This document shows positions 25,639 to 33,134 of a DNA stretch of 35,606 bases, in pieces. The DNA comes from Planctomycetota bacterium. Lineage in GTDB: Bacteria > Planctomycetota > Planctomycetia > Gemmatales > Gemmataceae. Numbering within the stretch: the stretch's first letter is position 1; every line of letters starts with the position of its first letter. Where the stretch lies: the NCBI GenBank assembly GCA_017306025.1, contig JAFKJJ010000028.1, forward strand, positions 1-35,606. Reading direction: 5' to 3'. A model generated the notes under the pieces. The model searched no databases and had not been told where the DNA came from. It was given only the letters and a program-made list of their open reading frames with translations. The translations under genes and the position numbers were made by a program.

Positions 25639-27132
25639 TTATTCGAAGTCACCTTCACGCAGGTATTGGCGCGAGTCGAGTTCGCTCTGCGTCAGCGGGT
25701 CGTTGGCCACCGCGTTGACGCCGGCCTTCCGCAGCGCCGCCAGCCCCTTCGCGGACACCGCGTTGCGCGACAGGTCGAGGCGTTCGAGGTTCTTCGCGTC
25801 GGGGCAGGCGACGAACAGGTCCGCGCCCTCGTCGGTGACGCAGCCGTGACGCAGGTCGAGCCACCTGAGTTGCTTCAGGATGCCGGAGGCGACGATTTCG
25901 CGGACGCCGTCGTCGCCCATGTCGGAGAGCCGCAGTTGCAGGTGCGTCCGCTTCTTCAGGTACTTCGAGTGGACGAGCGCTCGGACCTGTTCGAGCGGGA
26001 TGTACGACACCTCGGTGCCGTCGAAGCCGTCCTCGGACTGGTGCGGGTGGAACTGGAGGTGTGTGAGGTCGGCGAGTGCGGGGTTGTTCGCCAGCACGTC
26101 GAGCGGGTACACGTATCCTTCGCCGCGCCGGACGCCGCCGCTGCCGAACTGGTGATACGCACGCAGCTCGCGGAGGTGCGTGAGGTTGGGCAACCCGAAC
26201 AGCGCACGGGTGTCGTAGCCCTTGCAGTAGAGGTCGAGCACCTCGACGCGGGCCATCCCGGCGACGACGTGTTCGAGCCCCTGAAGGTACATGTGGCAGT
26301 CGCACCACCCGTCTTCGGGCGGGATCTCGCTGCCGAGTTGAAAGGCGCGCAGGTTCGCGAGAAACGGCGAACCGATCAGCTCGTACAGTTCTGAGTGGCG
26401 CTGCACCCCCGCGGGCGTCTTCACCCTCAGCGGCGGATCGCCGGCGAACCCGCCGGTGTGGTGGGACATGGTATCGTGGACGCGGAGTTCGCGCACGAAC
26501 CGGGCCGCGGGGTCGGTGACCAGCGTTTGCGCCATGGCCGTGCTCAACCGCTCGACGACCACTCCCGACAGCACCCCGCGTTCCCAGATGGCCCTGGCCC
26601 CGATGGGGTAGTCGGCGTCGTAGTCCTCGGCCTCTTCGTCTTCGAATACGAATGGCGCCAGCCCGCCGAGCCACTCTTTTTCGTGTTTCTTGAGGAGCGC
26701 CGATTCCTTCTTTTTGAGTGCGTCGCGCTCCTTCTTGGGTCGCGCCTCGTCTTCGAGGGCGAGCTGCGTCTGCATGAACTCGCCCCGCGGGTCGCCGTGC
26801 TCGACGAGCCAGTCGGCGTACGCGCACCACCCGGCGAGGTCGTTCGGGTTGTCGGTGAGGGCCTTGTGGAACGCCGCGTCTTCCGCCGCGCCCGGTACGC
26901 TCGTCGGAGCCGGCGCGGCGGTTCCGGCGGTGGTCTCGACGTAGCCCTTCTTGAGCTTCTCTTTGATGAGCTTGTCCATTGCGGCCTGAGCCTCGGCCGC
27001 TGTGGCGAACGTCTTGCGCTGCGTTTGGCCCGTCGAACCGATCTTGCCGAACTGGACCTGATAGTAGGTCCCGGTCGCCTCGATGTTCCAGAACTTCCGG
27101 CTCTTGGCGTCGGTGAACTCGAACGTCCGCAT
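25639..27132 (-). CDS. WGR + TIGR02996 + leucine-rich-repeat protein (copy 2)
   Basis: The 497-residue product has the same order as its neighbour: WGR (KFWNIEATGTYYQVQFGKIG, about 1-68), TIGR02996 domain (ALTDNPNDLAGWCAYADWLVEHGDPRGEF, about 90-120), charged helix, then irregular and finally regular LRRs (LRWLDLRHGCVTDEGADLF, LERLDLSRNAVSAKGLAAL). An Ala/Pro/Thr-rich linker absent from copy 1 separates WGR and companion domain. Ends are near-identical between the copies (QYLYEADYE against QYLREGDFE), while the central 200 residues have diverged strongly. The two probably share one transcript. Confidence 0.9.
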   Translation of the reverse strand: MRTFEFTDAKSRKFWNIEATGTYYQVQFGKIGSTGQTQRKTFATAAEAQAAMDKLIKEKLKKGYVETTAGTAAPAPTSVPGAAEDAAFHKALTDNPNDLAGWCAYADWLVEHGDPRGEFMQTQLALEDEARPKKERDALKKKESALLKKHEKEWLGGLAPFVFEDEEAEDYDADYPIGARAIWERGVLSGVVVERLSTAMAQTLVTDPAARFVRELRVHDTMSHHTGGFAGDPPLRVKTPAGVQRHSELYELIGSPFLANLRAFQLGSEIPPEDGWCDCHMYLQGLEHVVAGMARVEVLDLYCKGYDTRALFGLPNLTHLRELRAYHQFGSGGVRRGEGYVYPLDVLANNPALADLTHLQFHPHQSEDGFDGTEVSYIPLEQVRALVHSKYLKKRTHLQLRLSDMGDDGVREIVASGILKQLRWLDLRHGCVTDEGADLFVACPDAKNLERLDLSRNAVSAKGLAALRKAGVNAVANDPLTQSELDSRQYLREGDFE

Positions 27133-27206
27133 GTGTGCTCCGGTCGGCGGGATGGTGCCGCACGATTATGGCGACCGGAGCGGGCGCGTACAACGCGGTA
27201 GGTGCC

Positions 27207-27890
27207 TCAGGATTTGTTCAGCACGAGATCGACGACCCAACACCCGCGAACGTGTGTCGCGTTTGCGGCGCGGCAGTGGTCGAGGATGTCGTCGGAGTCG
27301 CAACCCGCGTCTTGGAGCGCGTCGGCCAGAATCGGCATAGCGGAGAAGTCACGCGATTCGTACATCTGACGCGCCAGTGACAACGCAGTGCCCGTGCGCC
27401 ACGACGGCGAGAAGGTGAGGGGACGAAACGGGTTGCCGAAGATGTCGCGCACCAAGTCTGCTTGAACAACGCGCTCGTCGGATACGTCAGCGACGGCCAG
27501 AGATGTTGCGTTCGTTACGATCGCGATTTCCCGATCACTGATCACAGGAGCGACCGCTGCGAAGGCGACAGCACTACAGGCGTAAACCCATTGGCGTGTG
27601 GTAGCTCCGGGGCAATGTCGACTTTCGGACTCCTCTTCTTCCCCGGTGAGTGCGTCCGGGTAGACATCTTCTGCCTCGCGCGCGACGATCTCAAGTTCCG
27701 GCACACTTCCGTCAGCGGCCCGTTCGGCTTGGTCAACAGCTCGGCGGCTCCGATCATCGGTGAGGAGGGGCCACACCCGGCGGCAACAAGCGACAGCGAA
27801 GAGGCGCTTCTTGCGCTCGCTTACCTTGTTAGCCAAGAGCGCAAATACCGTGAGCGGATTTGCGCACGCGAGCCACTCCTCTTCCGTCAT
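27207..27890 (-). CDS. Gemmata-type conserved protein of unknown function
   Basis: The 227-residue product starts MTEEEWLACANPLTVFALL and contains KKRLFAVACCRRVWPLLTDDRSRRAVDQAERAADG, then LVRDIFGNPFRPLTFSPSWRT, ARQMYESRDFSAMPILADALQDAGC and the end HVRGCWVVDLVLNK. From memory this helical family is very common in Gemmataceae and often found alone or fused to TIGR02996 domains; no function is known to me. The ATG overlaps the DUF1501 stop by four bases (ATGA), so it is translated from the DUF1501 transcript. Confidence 0.82.
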   Translation of the reverse strand: MTEEEWLACANPLTVFALLANKVSERKKRLFAVACCRRVWPLLTDDRSRRAVDQAERAADGSVPELEIVAREAEDVYPDALTGEEEESESRHCPGATTRQWVYACSAVAFAAVAPVISDREIAIVTNATSLAVADVSDERVVQADLVRDIFGNPFRPLTFSPSWRTGTALSLARQMYESRDFSAMPILADALQDAGCDSDDILDHCRAANATHVRGCWVVDLVLNKS

Positions 27891-29317
27891 GCCAGAACCC
27901 CCTTCACCACGTGCGCCTCTTCGACGCCGGTCAGCTTCTCCTTCAGGCCGTGTTGCTCGATGAACAGTTGCTCGTGGTTCATCCCCAACAGGTGCAGGAT
28001 CGTCGCGTGCCAGTCGCGGACGCTCACGCGATCCTCCACCGCCTTCAGGCCGAGTTCATCCGTCGCGCCGTAGGTCAGCCCCGGCTTCACGCCGCCGCCC
28101 GCCATCCACGTGCAGAACGCGTTCTTGTTGTGGTCGCGGCCGGCCTTCCGCTCGTCCTTGTCGGCGGGGAGCTGTGCGATCGGCAGCCGGCCGAACTCGC
28201 CGCCCCAGATCACGAGCGTGCTGTCGAGTAGGCCGCGCTGCTTCAGGTCGCGGAGCAGCGCCGCGGTGGGCTGGTCGGTGCGGTCGCACGCGGCCTTCAA
28301 CTCGGTCGCGATGTTGTTGTGCGTGTCCCAGATGTGACTGTTGATGTAAAGCTGAACGAACCTCACGCCGCGTTCGATCAGGCGCCGCGCGATCAGGCAG
28401 CGGCGGCCGTAGGAGTCGGTCGGCCCGCGGCCGATGCCGTACATCTCCTGAACGCGCTGCGGTTCCTTCGAGATGTCGAGCGCGTCCGTCGCGGCGAGCT
28501 GCATCCGCGCCGCGAGTTCGTAACTGGCGATCCGGGCGTCCAGCGCCGGCTGGTCGGGCCGGTCGCGCTTGTGCATCAGGTCGAGCTGAGACAAGAGATC
28601 GCGTTCGGCCTGCGCGACGGCCGCGGGGCGCTCGGCGTCGGGCTTGAGATTGAGGACGGGCGAACCGGTCGAGCGGAACCGCGTCCCCTGGAACTGCGGC
28701 GGCAGGAACCCGGCCTGCCAGTTCTCCACGCCGTTCACCGGCAGCCCCTTCGGGTCGTCGAGCACGACGTAGGCCGGGAGGTTCTGGTTTTCGCTGCCCA
28801 GGCCGTACGTGACCCACGCGCCGACCGTCGGCCGGCCCGGGGTGATCTTCCCCGACTGGATCATGTACACGGCCGGCTCGTGCGTGATGCTCGTCGTGTG
28901 CATCGACCGGATGAACGCGATCTCGTCTACGACCGTGGCGAGGTGCGGCATCGCGTCGGAGACGGAGGCGCCGCACCGGCCGTGCTTGGCGAACTTGAAC
29001 GGGCTGCGCATGATGGCGCCGGCGCTCTGCACGAACTCGATCTCGCCCGCGAGCTTGTCGGCGTAACTCTGGCCGTGGTGCTTGTCGAGCTCGGGCTTGG
29101 GGTCGAACAGATCCATCTGCGACGGGCCGCCGTTCTGGAACAGGTGAACGACGGCCCGGGCCTTCGCGGGGAAGTGCGGCTTTCGCGGCTTGAGGTCGGT
29201 GAACGGCGCGGGCGCTTCGGCACGCGATTCCGCGGCGAGGAGCGACGCGAGCGCGGCGCCCGCGATGCCGCCGGGCACGCTCCGGAACAGGTCGCGGCGG
29301 GTGAATCGTGCGGACAT
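27887..29317 (-). CDS. DUF1501 family exported protein
   Basis: The 476-residue product is a DUF1501 protein, a sulfatase/alkaline-phosphatase-fold group very abundant in planctomycetes. Its start MSARFTRRDLFRSVPGG has a twin-arginine export motif (RRDLF), consistent with export of a folded protein. Body motifs are AVVHLFQNGGPSQMDLFDPKP, RSMHTTSITHEP, LGSENQNLPAYVVLDD, YGRRCLIARRLIERGVRFVQLY, LDSTLVIWGGEFGR and DHNKNAFCTWMAGGG. I chose the ATG at 29317 because it precedes the twin-arginine motif directly; the upstream part of the frame overlaps the neighbour. It starts nine bases after the stop of the DUF1553 gene, its usual partner. The biochemical role of the pair is not established; polysaccharide breakdown has been suggested. 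Confidence 0.92.
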   Translation of the reverse strand: MSARFTRRDLFRSVPGGIAGAALASLLAAESRAEAPAPFTDLKPRKPHFPAKARAVVHLFQNGGPSQMDLFDPKPELDKHHGQSYADKLAGEIEFVQSAGAIMRSPFKFAKHGRCGASVSDAMPHLATVVDEIAFIRSMHTTSITHEPAVYMIQSGKITPGRPTVGAWVTYGLGSENQNLPAYVVLDDPKGLPVNGVENWQAGFLPPQFQGTRFRSTGSPVLNLKPDAERPAAVAQAERDLLSQLDLMHKRDRPDQPALDARIASYELAARMQLAATDALDISKEPQRVQEMYGIGRGPTDSYGRRCLIARRLIERGVRFVQLYINSHIWDTHNNIATELKAACDRTDQPTAALLRDLKQRGLLDSTLVIWGGEFGRLPIAQLPADKDERKAGRDHNKNAFCTWMAGGGVKPGLTYGATDELGLKAVEDRVSVRDWHATILHLLGMNHEQLFIEQHGLKEKLTGVEEAHVVKGVLA

Positions 29318-29325
29318 CGGTGGCC

Positions 29326-32121
29326 TCAATCGACGTACAGGAACGCGGCCGAGTTCATGACCGCGTGGCAGTAGGTCGCGAGCGCCTTCCGTTCGGCCGC
29401 GTCGCGAACGCCCTCGCCGGTCAGTTGCTTCTCCCACGCATCCGCCAGCCTCTCCAGTGCCTCGACGCCGAGCTTTTTCTCTTCGGCGGTCGGCGCGCGG
29501 CTCAGCGCGAGCACGTAAACCGCTTCGACCTGCCGCGCCGGGTAGCCGCCGGCGTCGCGCCGCACTCGCTTCGCGAACTCGCCGGCGAGCTGCTCCACCA
29601 TCCCGTTGTTCATCAGGTGAAGGGCCTGCGGGGCGACGGTCGAATCGCGCCGCTCGATGCAGTTGGGGTTCATCTGCGGGAAGTCGAACGTCTCCGCGTG
29701 CGTCGCGGGCTGCTTCCGCGTCTGCTGAACGTAGACGAGCCGCCGCCAGCCCTTCGCGGTGCCCGCGGGCGTGACGAGACCGTCCTTGCGTACCTGAACG
29801 GCGTCGGCCGGGCCGCCGCGGGTCTCGTCGAGCTTACCCGCGACGAAGAGGAGCGAATCGTACAGCGCCTCCGCGTCGAGCCGGACGAGCGGCGCGCGCG
29901 AATAGAGCGCGTTCGCGGGGTCGAGTTTCTTGGCATCGGGATTGATGGCGGATGATTGGCGGTAGGTGGTGCTCGTCATGATGAGCTTGTGGAGGCGCTT
30001 GAGGCTCCAGGGCGAAGAACCTAACCCCCCGGCCCCCTTCCCTGAAGGGAGGGGGGTGAACGTCGGTGTCGCCTCCCGCGCGTCCTTGCCCGTAATCGGG
30101 TCTCGTGGGTTTTTCTCCCCCTCTCCCCTTGGGGGAGGGGGTTGGGGGGTGGGGTCTTGGAACTCCCGCGCGAGCCAGTCGAGTAACTCCGGGTGCGTGG
30201 GCGGAACGCCGGTCCGGCCGAAGTTCGCGAGCGTCGGAACGATGCCCGTTCCGAAGTGGTGCCGCCAGAGGCGGTTCACCATCACGCGGGCCGTCAGCGG
30301 GTGATCGGGTCGCGTGACCCACTTGGCGAACGCGAGGCGCCGGCCGGTTTGCTTGGCGCCCGGCCACGGTGGGCGAATCTCGAAGGGCGTTTTGCCGTCG
30401 GTAAGCACGGAGGGCACGCCGGGGCCGACGAGCGCGCCGGGCATGAGGTAGTCGCCGCGCCGGTAGATGTACGTGGGCGACGGCTCGCCACGGTCCCACA
30501 TCGCTTGAATCTTCGGCTCCGGCGCCTTGCCCCCGGCCGTCTTCTGCGCCTCCCACGCCTTCCGCTCGGCCGCCGTCACGAAGGAGAGCAGCCGCGGCGG
30601 GGCCACGTCCACGCTCTCGGGGCCGATGCCGGGTCGGATCTCCGGCTTGAGCCAGTCGTACTCGTCCAGGGCGCCCTTGAACACCGCGACGAGCCGGTAG
30701 TAGTCGCGGTGCGGGATCGGGTCGAACTTGTGACTGTGACAGCGGGCGCACTTCATCGTCAGGCCGAGCACCGCGGAGCCCAGAACGTCGATCTGATCGG
30801 CCATCACCTCGATGCGGTCGGGGACGAAGCCGGTGATGTTCGCCCACGTCGCGTCGGGCGTCATCCGGAGGAAGCCGGTGGCGACGAGGTTGTCGTATAG
30901 CTCGGGGGTGATCTCCTTCGCGCCCCGGTAGTCCGCGAGTTCGTCGCCCGCGAGTTGCTCCATCAGGAAGCGGTCGTACGGCTTGTCGGCGTTGAACGAG
31001 CGGATGACGTAATCGCGGTAGCGCCAGGCGTGCGGGCGCGGGAGGTCCTGTTCGCGCTTGCCCTCGGAGTCGGCGTAGCCCGCGAGGTCGAGCCAGTAGC
31101 GCGCCCACCGCTCGCCGTAGCGCGGCGAGGCGAGCAGTCGGTCGATGAGTTTCTCGTAGGCGTTCGGCGACGTGTCTTCGAGGAACGCTTTGACCTCGGC
31201 CGGTTCGGGAGGGAGCCCGGTGAGATCGAAGTACGCGCGGCGCAGGAGCGTCACGCGGTCCGCCTCGGGCGAGAAGGTCAGCCCCTTCGCTTCGAGTTTC
31301 GCGAGGACGAAGGCGTCGATCGGATTGCGAACGCGCGAGGCGTCGCGAACCGCGGGCACCTTCACCGGCTGCGGCGGGCGGAACGCCCAGAAGTCGCGGT
31401 CCTTGTCGGTGACGAGCGTGTCGGGCGTCGTGGTCGCGACGTCCGGTTGAACATCTACCACTGGCGCGCCGGCCGCGATCCACTTCGTGAGCGTTTCGAG
31501 TTCGGATTTCTCGACCGGCTTCACGCAGGCTTCGACGAGCCTTTTCGGAGGCGGCATGGCGCCCGCGGAGACGCGCTGAACGACGAGGCTCTCCGCGGGC
31601 TGGCCCGCGACGATCGCCGGACCGGACTTTCCGCCGCGGAGCATCGCCGCGGGCGTGCGCAGATCGAGGCCGGCCTCCTGCTTGTGGCGGCCGTGACACG
31701 CCGTGCAGTGCCGGAGCATGATCGGAATGACGTCGTGCTGCGTGATCCCGCCTCCGACACTCCCGGCCGGCATTTTCGCGCCGTCGGCGATCCACTTGCG
31801 GAGCGTTTCCACTTCGGCGGCCGTGAGCGCGTCCTTTTTCGCGGGCGGCATCTCGCCCTTGTGGACCTTTTCGTACAGGGGGCTCTTGTCCGGCTTCCCC
31901 GCGACCACGGCCGGCCCGGATTCGCCGCCCTTGAGCACGCCTACGAGCGTACCGAGGTCGAGGTCGGCTTTCTTCACCTTCTCGCCGTGGCAGCGGACGC
32001 ACTTCGCTTCGAGGAGCGGTCGAACGTCTTTCTGGAACGACGGGGCTGGGGGATCGGCCGCGAGCGCGGCACCGCAGACGAGGAGCGAAAGGGCACAGAG
32101 CGGGAGGTGGGTGCAGCGCAT
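29326..32121 (-). CDS. Double cytochrome c + DUF1549 + DUF1553 protein with in-frame palindromic insert
   Basis: The 931-residue exported protein (signal peptide LPLCALSLLVCGAALAADP) has two planctomycete-type cytochrome c domains with haem motifs CVRCH (41-45) and CTACH (139-143). DUF1549 follows (about 250-470: NPIDAFVLAKLEAKGL, YGERWARYWLDLAGYADSEG). It includes a third CxxCH, CARCHSHKFDPIPHRDYY. DUF1553 is C-terminal (AFAKWVTRPDHPLTARVMVNRLWRHHFGTGIV, LIMTSTTYRQSS, HLMNNGMVEQLAGEFAKRV). Residues about 655-702 are encoded by a family A palindrome. They split the normal continuous segment LLDWLAREF...WSLKRLHKLIM, where homologues have only a few residues. It probably acts in the periplasm with the DUF1501 partner encoded just downstream. 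The electron path is unknown. Confidence 0.94.
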   Translation of the reverse strand: MRCTHLPLCALSLLVCGAALAADPPAPSFQKDVRPLLEAKCVRCHGEKVKKADLDLGTLVGVLKGGESGPAVVAGKPDKSPLYEKVHKGEMPPAKKDALTAAEVETLRKWIADGAKMPAGSVGGGITQHDVIPIMLRHCTACHGRHKQEAGLDLRTPAAMLRGGKSGPAIVAGQPAESLVVQRVSAGAMPPPKRLVEACVKPVEKSELETLTKWIAAGAPVVDVQPDVATTTPDTLVTDKDRDFWAFRPPQPVKVPAVRDASRVRNPIDAFVLAKLEAKGLTFSPEADRVTLLRRAYFDLTGLPPEPAEVKAFLEDTSPNAYEKLIDRLLASPRYGERWARYWLDLAGYADSEGKREQDLPRPHAWRYRDYVIRSFNADKPYDRFLMEQLAGDELADYRGAKEITPELYDNLVATGFLRMTPDATWANITGFVPDRIEVMADQIDVLGSAVLGLTMKCARCHSHKFDPIPHRDYYRLVAVFKGALDEYDWLKPEIRPGIGPESVDVAPPRLLSFVTAAERKAWEAQKTAGGKAPEPKIQAMWDRGEPSPTYIYRRGDYLMPGALVGPGVPSVLTDGKTPFEIRPPWPGAKQTGRRLAFAKWVTRPDHPLTARVMVNRLWRHHFGTGIVPTLANFGRTGVPPTHPELLDWLAREFQDPTPQPPPPRGEGEKNPRDPITGKDAREATPTFTPLPSGKGAGGLGSSPWSLKRLHKLIMTSTTYRQSSAINPDAKKLDPANALYSRAPLVRLDAEALYDSLLFVAGKLDETRGGPADAVQVRKDGLVTPAGTAKGWRRLVYVQQTRKQPATHAETFDFPQMNPNCIERRDSTVAPQALHLMNNGMVEQLAGEFAKRVRRDAGGYPARQVEAVYVLALSRAPTAEEKKLGVEALERLADAWEKQLTGEGVRDAAERKALATYCHAVMNSAAFLYVD
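30015..30155. repeat. Family A palindromic element inside the DUF1553 gene
   Basis: Two facing C/G hairpins: about 30022-30055 (AACCCCCC, CCCCCTTCCC, GGGAGGGGGG) and about 30111-30150 (CTCCCCCTCTCCCC, GGGGGAGGGGG, TTGGGGGG). The left end AAGAACCTAACCCCCC equals that of the copy at 645. On the coding strand it reads PTPQPPPPRGEGEK, about 20 variable residues, then PLPSGKGAGGLGS, so orientation and frame match the other copies. Confidence 0.88.
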
Positions 32122-32172
32122 GGCGGGACCGCGCCGGGCGGGTGGTGGGAAGCGAGCGCTTCCAGTGTACCG

Positions 32173-32208
32173 ACCCGCGCGGCGCGGTTGAAGCCGCGCC
32201 GCGCGGGT
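32173..32208 (-). terminator. GC-rich hairpin after the SGNH hydrolase gene
   Basis: Exact 15-bp arms (ACCCGCGCGGCGCGG and its complement) with a 6-base loop start five bases beyond the SGNH stop. There is no T run on the minus strand, so it would be a stabilising hairpin or a terminator lacking a U tail. Confidence 0.65.
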
Positions 32209-32212
32209 TGTG

Positions 32213-32941
32213 TCACTTCACCAGCTTGGCGATGTCGTCCTTGATCGCCGCGGCCCAGATCTTGTAGCCCTCTTCGCTCAGGTGCAACAGGTCGGGCATC
32301 ACCTTCCGTTCGAGGCCGCCGTCCTTGTTGAGGAACTTGTCGCCGATGTCCTTGTAGAAGACCTTCTTGTTGTCCGCGAACTTCGAGATGATGTCGTTGA
32401 TCTGCTTGATCTTCGGGTTGAGCTTCTCCTTCGGCGCGTCGGCCCCCTTCTCGACGCCGCCGGCCCGCGGGAACACGCCCAACAGCAGGATCTTCATGTC
32501 GGGCTTCTGCTTCTGGAGCTCGGTGATGATCGCCTTGATGCCGCCGGCGATCTGCTCGGCCGAGTGCCCGCCGGTGTTGTTCGTGCCGATCATGATGACC
32601 GCGAGCTTCGGCTTGAGCGGTTCGATCTCCTTGCCCTCGGTGATGCGCCACAGCACGTGCCCGGTCTGGTCGCCGCCGATGCCCAGGTTCACCGGCTTGA
32701 ACGGGCCGAAGTTCTCGTCCCAGACCTTCTTGGCGGCCTTGCCCTCCCAACCCTGGGTGATGGAGTCGCCGAGGAAGATCACGTCGCCCTCGCCCTTGGC
32801 GACGATCTTCAGAAACGCCTTGTGCCGGTCGTTGTCGCGGTTCAACGGCTTGGCGGCCGGGTTGTCCTTGGGCTCCTCCGCGCAGAGCGGCAGGCACAGC
32901 GCCAGCGCGGCGCCGGCGAGTACGAAACGCCGAACGATCAT
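32213..32941 (-). CDS. Exported SGNH/GDSL hydrolase
   Basis: The 242-residue product has a signal peptide (RRFVLAGAALALCLPLCAEE) and an SGNH hydrolase fold related to platelet-activating-factor acetylhydrolase-type esterases. Block I is VIFLGDSITQGW with Ser60 as nucleophile. Block II is NLGIGGDQ, block III IGTNN (118-122), and block V DLLHLSEEGY with Asp217 and His220. All four key residues are present, so an active ester- or acetyl-hydrolase is expected. Planctomycetes often use such enzymes on acetylated polysaccharides; the actual substrate is unknown. The ATG at 32939-32941 precedes the signal peptide. It lies 194 bp downstream of the PQQ-like gene, beyond the 64-bp palindrome. Confidence 0.92.
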   Translation of the reverse strand: MIVRRFVLAGAALALCLPLCAEEPKDNPAAKPLNRDNDRHKAFLKIVAKGEGDVIFLGDSITQGWEGKAAKKVWDENFGPFKPVNLGIGGDQTGHVLWRITEGKEIEPLKPKLAVIMIGTNNTGGHSAEQIAGGIKAIITELQKQKPDMKILLLGVFPRAGGVEKGADAPKEKLNPKIKQINDIISKFADNKKVFYKDIGDKFLNKDGGLERKVMPDLLHLSEEGYKIWAAAIKDDIAKLVK

Positions 32942-33063
32942 GATGTTCTCCGGTGGTGGCGACCGGCCGTGCGCAAGGAGTGGTGCGCGGGTGGGTGGAA
33001 AGGGGCCGACTCGCCGGAGGTAGTATCGGGCGGCGAGGGGCGGGGGGCAACGAAGAAGTGAGC

Positions 33064-33127
33064 GAACCTGGAACGCGAGCGGCGGCGCGGGCCGATCGGC
33101 CCGCGCCGCCGCTCGCGTTCCAGGTTC
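33064..33127 (-). terminator. Perfect 64-bp spacerless palindrome after the PQQ-like gene
   Basis: Bases 33064-33095 and 33096-33127 are exact inverted copies, 32 bp each with no spacer, centred on CCGATCGG. It begins seven bases beyond the stop of the PQQ-like gene. There is no T run after it on the minus strand. It most likely ends or protects that transcript. Confidence 0.75.
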
Positions 33128-33134
33128 GGCGCGG

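Noticed and set aside
24403-26394. 663-codon plus-strand frame across both WGR/LRR genes
   Set aside because: It spans two clear minus-strand genes and their gap and has shadow composition.
29318-29437. Longer start for the DUF1501 gene
   Set aside because: It would put 40 low-quality residues before the twin-arginine signal and overlap the DUF1553 gene.
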